Shown in pieces: positions 7,741 through 11,221 of a DNA stretch of 11,221 nt. The position numbers and the translations under genes are program-made. The stretch covers positions 1 through 11,221 of the forward strand of contig CAZBWE010000072.1 of NCBI GenBank assembly GCA_964495465.1, in the 5' to 3' direction. The notes beneath the pieces are model-generated. The model was not told where the DNA came from. It did not search any database and saw nothing but the letters and a program-made list of their open reading frames with translations. Origin of the DNA: CAZBWE01 sp964495465. GTDB lineage: Bacteria > Planctomycetota > Phycisphaerae > Sedimentisphaerales > Anaerobacaceae. Numbering within the stretch: position 1 is the first letter of the stretch; each line of letters begins with the position of its first letter.

Positions 7741-7759
7741 GCATATATGGATAATATGC
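7741..7759. repeat. Small AT-rich inverted repeat between the ArsR-type gene and mrpF
   Basis: GCATAT, seven bases, ATATGC, lying 18 bases upstream of the mrpF start. The 6-base arms are short, so chance is possible in AT-rich DNA. Its place just downstream of an ArsR-type gene makes it a candidate operator or RNA hairpin. No good promoter pair is seen around it. Confidence 0.3.
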
Positions 7760-7777
7760 TTAAGACGGCTAAAAAAT

Positions 7778-8047
7778 TTACTCCTTTTTAATTACTTCTA
7801 CAATTTTTCTTACTTGCTTATCAATTACTCTGTAACATGTCTTGGTCCCTTCTTTTCTACCTTTAATGATACCCGCATTTTTCAATATCCTAAGATGCTG
7901 GGAAATCGTAGATTGTGGCAGTCTCAATACCCTCTGGATCTGGCCAACATTGCACTCGTCCTTGAAAAGGCCGGTCACAATCTTTAATCTTGCCGGATGA
8001 GCAAGGGCTTTTAATATATCACTGGCTTTCTCGTAATTTACTGACAC
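7778..8047 (-). CDS. ArsR/SmtB-family winged-helix regulator within the operon
   Basis: An 89-residue DNA-binding protein of the ArsR family, nearly all helix-turn-helix. LKALAHPARLKIV at residues 12-24 opens the fold, LPQSTISQHLRILKNAGII at 43-61 holds the recognition helix, and KGRKEGTKTCYRVID forms the wing. The usual metal site ELCVCDL is replaced by ECNVGQI, so classic arsenic or cadmium sensing is unlikely. Cysteines C32 and C71 are the only ones and could form a thiol switch, but that is inference. The start is GTG at 8047, with TTGAGG seven bases before it. It lies between the MrpE-like and MrpF-like genes on the same strand, so it may regulate its own operon. In Pyrococcus furiosus the ArsR-like redox regulator SurR controls the related mbh and mbx operons. 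SurR has a CxxC motif, which this protein lacks. Confidence 0.9.
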   Translation of the reverse strand: MSVNYEKASDILKALAHPARLKIVTGLFKDECNVGQIQRVLRLPQSTISQHLRILKNAGIIKGRKEGTKTCYRVIDKQVRKIVEVIKKE

Positions 8048-8100
8048 TGCTGAACCTCAATCTTTTCTTTCCTGATTACTTATGAAAATTCCGACTTGGT

Positions 8101-8622
8101 TTACGTGAATATCACCCTTAAATATTTCTCAAATCTCTGGCCTATAAGACTTGTTGCCTCATCAATATCTTCGGTTTTCACATTTATCCAGTGGATAAGG
8201 AGCTTATCACCGATAACATCTAATGTAAACGTTCCCGGGGTTAAGGTAATCGAATTGGCTAAAACCAGCTTTGCAATGTTGGATTTAAGGCGAGTCTTTA
8301 TAACCACAATGCCTGGTTTTATAGGCATTTTGGGGTGGATGACCCGATATGCAACGTCAAAATTTGCCCTTATTATCTCCCAAAAAAGCACAATTATATA
8401 CACCAGGAAAAATAAAACCCTCTTTATGCTTAGTGATGGGAAACCTAACTTCGAGTACATGTGAGCTGCGAAAAGCGAAACAATCAGGCAAACCACACCT
8501 CCGCAAACAAGTTCCTGCTGGTTTAATTCTGAACTCAAAGCCAGCCACAAAACAAAGGTGACCACCAAGAGCCAAGTAAATCCTTTTACCTTTTTAGACG
8601 TTGGGTAAGCATTTTGCTGCAT
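8101..8622 (-). CDS. mbxA: MrpE/MnhE-like antiporter subunit (MbxA type), first gene of the operon
   Basis: A 173-residue protein of the MrpE/MnhE/PhaE family. Two N-terminal helices are followed by VLFFLVYIIVLFWEIIRANF, then a soluble domain with IHPKMPIKPGIVVIKTRLKS, ANSITLTPGTFTLDVIGD and IHWINV. These blocks define MrpE. It belongs to the antiporter-like membrane module, and its position first in the operon matches MbxA/MbhA. The ATG at 8622 has only a weak ribosome binding site. A Rex operator lies 29 bases upstream, behind a promoter-like pair. A 53-base gap separates its stop from the ArsR-type gene. Confidence 0.93.
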   Translation of the reverse strand: MQQNAYPTSKKVKGFTWLLVVTFVLWLALSSELNQQELVCGGVVCLIVSLFAAHMYSKLGFPSLSIKRVLFFLVYIIVLFWEIIRANFDVAYRVIHPKMPIKPGIVVIKTRLKSNIAKLVLANSITLTPGTFTLDVIGDKLLIHWINVKTEDIDEATSLIGQRFEKYLRVIFT

Positions 8623-8650
8623 TTAGAAACCGAGTTTTTTACATATATAC

Positions 8651-8668
8651 TTGTGAATACTTTCACAA
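8651..8668. promoter_or_regulatory. Rex operator (perfect 18-bp palindrome)
   Basis: TTGTGAATACTTTCACAA has TTGTGAA and TTCACAA arms around a four-base spacer. It matches the consensus Rex site (TTGTGAA, four A/T-rich bases, TTCACAA) in every arm position. Rex is the NADH/NAD+-sensing repressor of many anaerobic bacteria. The site lies just downstream of the putative minus-strand -10 element and 29 bases before the mrpE-like start, where a bound repressor would block transcription. It predicts that the operon is induced when NADH is high. Confidence 0.88.
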
Positions 8669-8676
8669 GAAACAGC

Positions 8677-8705
8677 ATTTTTCTCCTTATCGCCGATTGT
8701 GTCAA
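8677..8705 (-). promoter_or_regulatory. Putative sigma-70-type promoter of the Mbx-type operon
   Basis: On the minus strand, TTGACA (8705-8700) is followed after 17 bases by AAAAAT (8682-8677), which matches four of six bases of TATAAT. Transcription would start at about 8671-8668, placing the Rex operator over the start site. The perfect -35, the ideal spacing and the operator position support it; the -10 is only fair. Confidence 0.55.
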
Positions 8706-8823
8706 CAGTTTTTTGAAATTATTTTAAGTATCTGAATATTTGAATCTTCTTAACATATATAACAACCACTCTAAACTCTTTAATCGTATGAATATAGACT
8801 TAGGCGATGAATCAGATGGTTTT

Positions 8824-8922
8824 ATGAAGCATAACAAAATTCCGGACGAAACTGCTCGACGGTTGCCGATTTATCTTCGAGGTTTGTTATCCCTGTCAAA
8901 GCAGGACCGCAAGAATATATCA
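8824..8922 (+). pseudogene. rex: Truncated rex remnant (N-terminal winged-helix fragment only)
   Basis: Reading from the ATG at 8824, residues 5-33 (KIPDETARRLPIYLRGL and onward to NIS) match the very start of Rex redox-sensing repressors, whose form is KIPxATxxRLPxYYRxL and then VSSxELA. The match stops at about 8922, where Rex should continue with its recognition helix and the NAD-binding domain. After this the frame stays open to 9129, but only as antisense of the thioredoxin gene, with leucine-rich sequence unlike Rex. About 30 of the usual 210 or so residues are left, so a working Rex is impossible. No good ribosome binding site is seen. It points away from the operon that carries a perfect Rex operator, so an intact divergent rex probably stood here before a deletion or rearrangement. 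An intact copy may exist elsewhere. Confidence 0.7.
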
Positions 8923-8953
8923 GTAAGAAGCCAAGCAAAATTGCACCTCGTTC

Positions 8954-9571
8954 TCATTCAACTTTCAATACTTCTTTTATTGCTTTTTCAAGGGTTTCTT
9001 TTGGTAAGGCGCCCAGTGCCATTTGTGGTTTGTCATTTAGCGGCACAAAAAGGATGCTGGGTATGCTTTGAATGCCGAAAGCTGCCGCTAATTCCTGCTG
9101 AGCTTGTGTATCTACTCTGTAAATATTGAGCTTGCCTTGGTATTCTCGAGCAAGTTCTTGTAAAACAGGTTCTACCATTTTGCACGGCCCGCACCAATCG
9201 GCATAAAAGTCAATGATACAAGGCAGTTTGCCTTCAAACTTCCATTCTTTATTTTGCTCATAGTTAAAAACTTTTTGTAAAAAGCTTTCTTTTGTTAAGG
9301 ATTCCACAAGACCACCTCCATTTTCTTCGAGCTTCCTTGCATTCAAATCCGATTCGCTGTTGACGTTGACAACGTTTGAACTCGTGGGTTTTTCTTGTGA
9401 TTTTTGCCAAAATACCGATGTCAGTAAAACCCCCATCACCGCACCATATACGGCCCCGCGGTACGGATTTGCCGTCAGCGGGCAGACCCCGGAGGAACAC
9501 TTGCCGAAATAACCAAGAACAGCACCGATTGAACCTCCAATCAACACTCCCAATAAAATCCTGGCAATCAT
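8954..9571 (-). CDS. Membrane-anchored thioredoxin with DUF6132-like N-terminus
   Basis: A 205-residue protein in two parts. Residues 1-55 hold two glycine-rich helices around KCSSGVCPLTANPYRGA (24-40), resembling the DUF6132 family; C25 and C30 lie in this loop. A polar linker follows (56-90). Residues from about 92 to the end form a thioredoxin domain with the active site WCGPCK at 126-131 and the cis-proline at P171 (SIPS). It would be a thiol-disulfide reductase or oxidase tethered to the membrane. No cleavable signal is evident; the side of the membrane is unclear. WCGPC is the reductant-type cytoplasmic motif. AAGGAA precedes the ATG at eight bases. A short winged-helix-like reading frame ends three bases upstream on the same strand, and a sigma-54 activator is divergent beyond it. 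Confidence 0.87.
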   Translation of the reverse strand: MIARILLGVLIGGSIGAVLGYFGKCSSGVCPLTANPYRGAVYGAVMGVLLTSVFWQKSQEKPTSSNVVNVNSESDLNARKLEENGGGLVESLTKESFLQKVFNYEQNKEWKFEGKLPCIIDFYADWCGPCKMVEPVLQELAREYQGKLNIYRVDTQAQQELAAAFGIQSIPSILFVPLNDKPQMALGALPKETLEKAIKEVLKVE

Positions 9572-9574
9572 AAC

Positions 9575-9772
9575 TTATTCCTTCCAGTAACCTATCTTTT
9601 GCCTGTCCTTGCTGAATGAACCCCGCTCCTCTTTAAGCTGCAACTCCCAAGTGGGGCGGGGTGAATCCTGCTCAACTGTACCGCCGAGCTTATTTGATAC
9701 CATAATACCTGAATCCGCCAAATGATGCAAGTTCTTTCGGATGGATTTCTGGTCCAAGTCAATTTGCCACAA
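9575..9772 (-). pseudogene. Short winged-helix-like reading frame, probably a truncated regulator
   Basis: This 65-residue frame ends three bases before the thioredoxin start. Its first half (KSIRKNLHHLADSGIMVSNK) looks like the recognition helix and wing of a winged-helix DNA-binding domain, and TWEL further on fits the last wing strand. Read back to 9808 the frame stays open and adds TKRQLSQAL, which would suit the preceding helix, but the only usable start is a TTG at 9772 with no ribosome binding site. The first helix of the fold is missing. It may be a 5'-truncated regulator or a real small protein with an unusual start. I do not recognise the exact family. Confidence 0.35.
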
Positions 9773-9810
9773 CGCTTGCGAAAGTTGTCTTTTTGTGGTA
9801 CAAGTAATTT

Positions 9811-11160
9811 ATGGCAAGTAGAACGCAATCCAAAAAACAAAATGTTATTCTGGACTCGATAAGTGAAGGCGTCTTCACTGTTGACCTGGATTGGCGAATC
9901 ACCTCTTTTAATCATGCAGCAGAGGAGATTACTGGTATCCCGCGAGAAAAAGCTATTGGCCAACACTGTAGAGATATTCTGCGGGCGGATGTTTGTGAAA
10001 CTGGTTGCACACTGGCAGAAACGATGCAAACCGGTAAACCCATAATGAATAAGGCTGTGCATATTATCGATGCTCAAGGCGAGAAAAGAGCGATAACCAT
10101 ATCGACGGCTTTGTTGAAAGATTCCAAGGGCAAGGTTATTGGCGGAGTTGAAACATTTCGCGATATGAGCATGGTTGAACAACTCCGCAAGGAAATCAAA
10201 GGGCAGTATTCATGCGAAGATATTATCAGCCAAAGCCATAAAATGCAGAACCTCTTTGCTATTTTGCCGAACATTGCTGAAAGTAACACAACGATTTTAA
10301 TTGAGGGTGAAAGCGGCACAGGCAAAGAGCTTTTTGCCAAGGCTATTCATGATCTGAGTTTCCGAAAAGAAAAATCTTTCGTTGCGGTAAATTGTGGGGC
10401 TCTGCCTGATACTCTTCTGGAATCGGAGCTGTTTGGTTATAAGGCAGGTGCTTTTACGGATGCTAAAAAGGATAAGCCCGGCCGATTTGCTCTGGCTGAA
10501 GGCGGTACCATTTTTTTAGACGAGATTGGAGATATTTCTGCTTCCGTTCAGGTTAAACTATTACGTGTTCTGCAGGACAAGACTTATGAGCCGGTTGGTG
10601 GTATTTCGCCCGTTAAGGCGGATGTTCGAATCATTACAGCAACAAATAAAAAACTCGACGCACTCGTTAAAGAGGGTAAATTCAGGGATGACCTGTATTA
10701 TAGAATCAATGTTATGAAGCTGGAATTGCCTCCGCTGAGAGACAAAAAGGAAGACATCCCTCTGTTAGTAGAGCACTTTATCGGCAGATTTAACCGATTG
10801 CACAACAAAAATATCTGTTGTGTTACAAATGAAGTGACAACAGCTTTGTTAGCTTACGATTACCCGGGTAATATACGTGAGCTTGAGAATATTATCGAGC
10901 ATTGTTTTGTTCTGTGCGAAAGTGAGATAATAGAAGCCAAACACCTGCCTGCGTCGATTCGCCCAAGTTCCAAATTAGACAAAACACAGGCTGGCAAGCC
11001 TGCTACTATTAAGCAAATGGAAATTCTACTGATGACTCAGGCCCTCCGACGAAATAAGGGCAATAAAACGGCTGCAGCTAAAGAACTTGGTATCAACACA
11101 AGCACGCTGTTTCGCAAGATGAAAACGCTCAATGTCAAGCCCGAAATCTATTCTGAGTAG
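9811..11160 (+). CDS. PAS-domain sigma-54-dependent transcriptional activator
   Basis: A 449-residue NtrC-type activator without a receiver domain. A PAS domain (about 8-120) holds cysteines C53, C62 and C66 in HCRDILRADVCETGC, a cysteine-rich pattern that may sense redox or bind a cofactor. The AAA+ domain (about 137-365) has Walker A GESGTGKE at 166-173, Walker B GGTIFLDE at 231-238, ATN at 277-279, FRDDLYYRIN at 291-300 and PGNIRELEN at 352-360. The sigma-54-contacting loop reads GAFTDA (213-218) where GAFTGA is usual. A Fis-type helix-turn-helix (417-440, NKTAAAKELGINTSTLFRK) ends the protein. It should activate sigma-54 promoters in response to a PAS signal, probably redox. It is divergent from the thioredoxin block, with only a short gap; its ribosome binding site is weak. 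Its targets are unknown. Confidence 0.94.
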   Translation: MASRTQSKKQNVILDSISEGVFTVDLDWRITSFNHAAEEITGIPREKAIGQHCRDILRADVCETGCTLAETMQTGKPIMNKAVHIIDAQGEKRAITISTALLKDSKGKVIGGVETFRDMSMVEQLRKEIKGQYSCEDIISQSHKMQNLFAILPNIAESNTTILIEGESGTGKELFAKAIHDLSFRKEKSFVAVNCGALPDTLLESELFGYKAGAFTDAKKDKPGRFALAEGGTIFLDEIGDISASVQVKLLRVLQDKTYEPVGGISPVKADVRIITATNKKLDALVKEGKFRDDLYYRINVMKLELPPLRDKKEDIPLLVEHFIGRFNRLHNKNICCVTNEVTTALLAYDYPGNIRELENIIEHCFVLCESEIIEAKHLPASIRPSSKLDKTQAGKPATIKQMEILLMTQALRRNKGNKTAAAKELGINTSTLFRKMKTLNVKPEIYSE

Positions 11161-11162
11161 TT

Positions 11163-11192
11163 ACCAACCACGAAGTGCACGAAGGACACGAA
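11163..11192 (+). repeat. CACGAA triplet repeat upstream of the GxxExxY-like start
   Basis: Three near-copies of a nine-base unit (CACGAAGTG, CACGAAGGA, CACGAAATG) run into the next start codon. Read in the frame of that gene they give HEVHEGHE. I associate such repeats with the 5' side of GxxExxY genes. GAAGGA within it may also serve as the ribosome binding site, six bases before the ATG. Confidence 0.55.
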
Positions 11193-11221
11193 ATGGAATT
11201 TGATCAATTGTCTAACCAGGT
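11193..11221 (+). CDS. Probable start of a GxxExxY-family protein (partial)
   Basis: Only nine full codons are visible (MEFDQLSNQ, with V likely next). They resemble the start of GxxExxY proteins, which open with MEFxxLSxxVIGxAIEVHxxLGPG. The preceding CACGAA repeat fits this family too. GxxExxY proteins are small and of uncertain function, and in my recollection common in Planctomycetota, Omnitrophota and Bacteroidota. The match is too short to be firm; extending the sequence to look for GAAIEVHRxLGPG would settle it. Confidence 0.5.

Larger units (their letters stand above)
8623..8953. other. Control region between the Mbx-type operon and the thioredoxin gene
   Basis: These 331 bases contain the minus-strand promoter-like pair and Rex operator near the operon (8651-8705), then an AT-rich stretch with nothing recognisable, then a plus-strand rex 5' remnant (8824-8922). 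The last 30 bases run up to the end of the minus-strand thioredoxin gene. I see no strong hairpin plus T-run to end the thioredoxin transcript, so readthrough into the operon cannot be excluded. Confidence 0.7.

Noticed and set aside
555..8100. Possible [NiFe] hydrogenase (Mbh or Ech) identity for the operon.
   Set aside because: The visible large-subunit start lacks the first CxxC, there are two H-type subunits, and the MbhE-MbhF genes are fused, all favouring the Mbx type.
8586..8678. A 30-codon minus-strand frame with AAGGAG four to five bases before its ATG, crossing the Rex operator and the mrpE start in another frame.
   Set aside because: If the promoter call is right, its ATG lies upstream of the transcription start, and most of it is operator and out-of-frame mrpE sequence. 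It has no recognisable leader-peptide feature.
8923..9129. Continuation of the plus-strand rex frame as a 100-residue or longer protein.
   Set aside because: From 8954 on it is antisense to a well-supported thioredoxin gene, and its leucine-rich sequence has no resemblance to Rex.
9812..9827. Sigma-54 promoter-like string (TGGCAAG and a GC ten bases after the GG).
   Set aside because: It lies inside the first codons of the activator, points along that gene, and mismatches three consensus positions. Chance is more likely.
9592..10182. A long minus-strand frame of 196 codons across the start of the sigma-54 activator.
   Set aside because: It is antisense of the PAS and AAA+ coding sequence, with no family motif and no plausible start.

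Overview
The window most likely comes from an anaerobic bacterium, not an archaeon. It has Shine-Dalgarno sites, a TTGACA-type promoter, a Rex operator and a sigma-54 activator. The phylum is uncertain. The CACGAAG-type repeat in front of a GxxExxY-like start at the right edge is something I associate with Planctomycetota, Omnitrophota and similar groups, which is only a weak hint.

Positions 1 to 8622 hold one long minus-strand operon, read from right to left and cut by the left window edge. Its order is MrpE, an ArsR-type regulator, MrpF, MrpG, MbhD/DUF4040, an MbhE-MrpB fusion, MrpC, MrpD, a NuoL-like subunit, NuoH, NuoB, NuoC, a MIP18/DUF59 protein and NuoD (partial). Apart from the ArsR and MIP18 genes, this is the order of the archaeal mbx (mbs) operon (A B C D F G H H' M J K L). 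That complex joins an Mrp-type Na+/H+ antiporter module to a NuoBCDH-type electron-transfer module. The visible start of the NuoD/MbxL-like subunit lacks the first CxxC pair that binds the NiFe site in hydrogenases. The complex is therefore probably a ferredoxin-linked, non-hydrogenase ion-pumping oxidoreductase, and its electron acceptor cannot be read from this window.

Positions 8623 to 8953 are the control region. A minus-strand promoter-like pair (TTGACA, 17 bases, AAAAAT) is followed at once by a perfect Rex operator, TTGTGAATACTTTCACAA (8651-8668). This suggests NADH/NAD+ control of the operon. Next to it on the plus strand lies a fragment matching only the first 30 or so residues of Rex. 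It looks like a decayed rex gene that was once divergent from the operon it controlled.

Positions 8954 to 11160 form a redox-flavoured block. It holds a membrane-anchored thioredoxin with a DUF6132-like N-terminus, a short winged-helix-like remnant just upstream of it, and a divergent PAS sigma-54 activator with a cysteine-rich PAS domain. A probable GxxExxY gene begins at the right edge.

For the antiporter module, both large proton-channel subunits have unusual residues at positions that are normally lysine.
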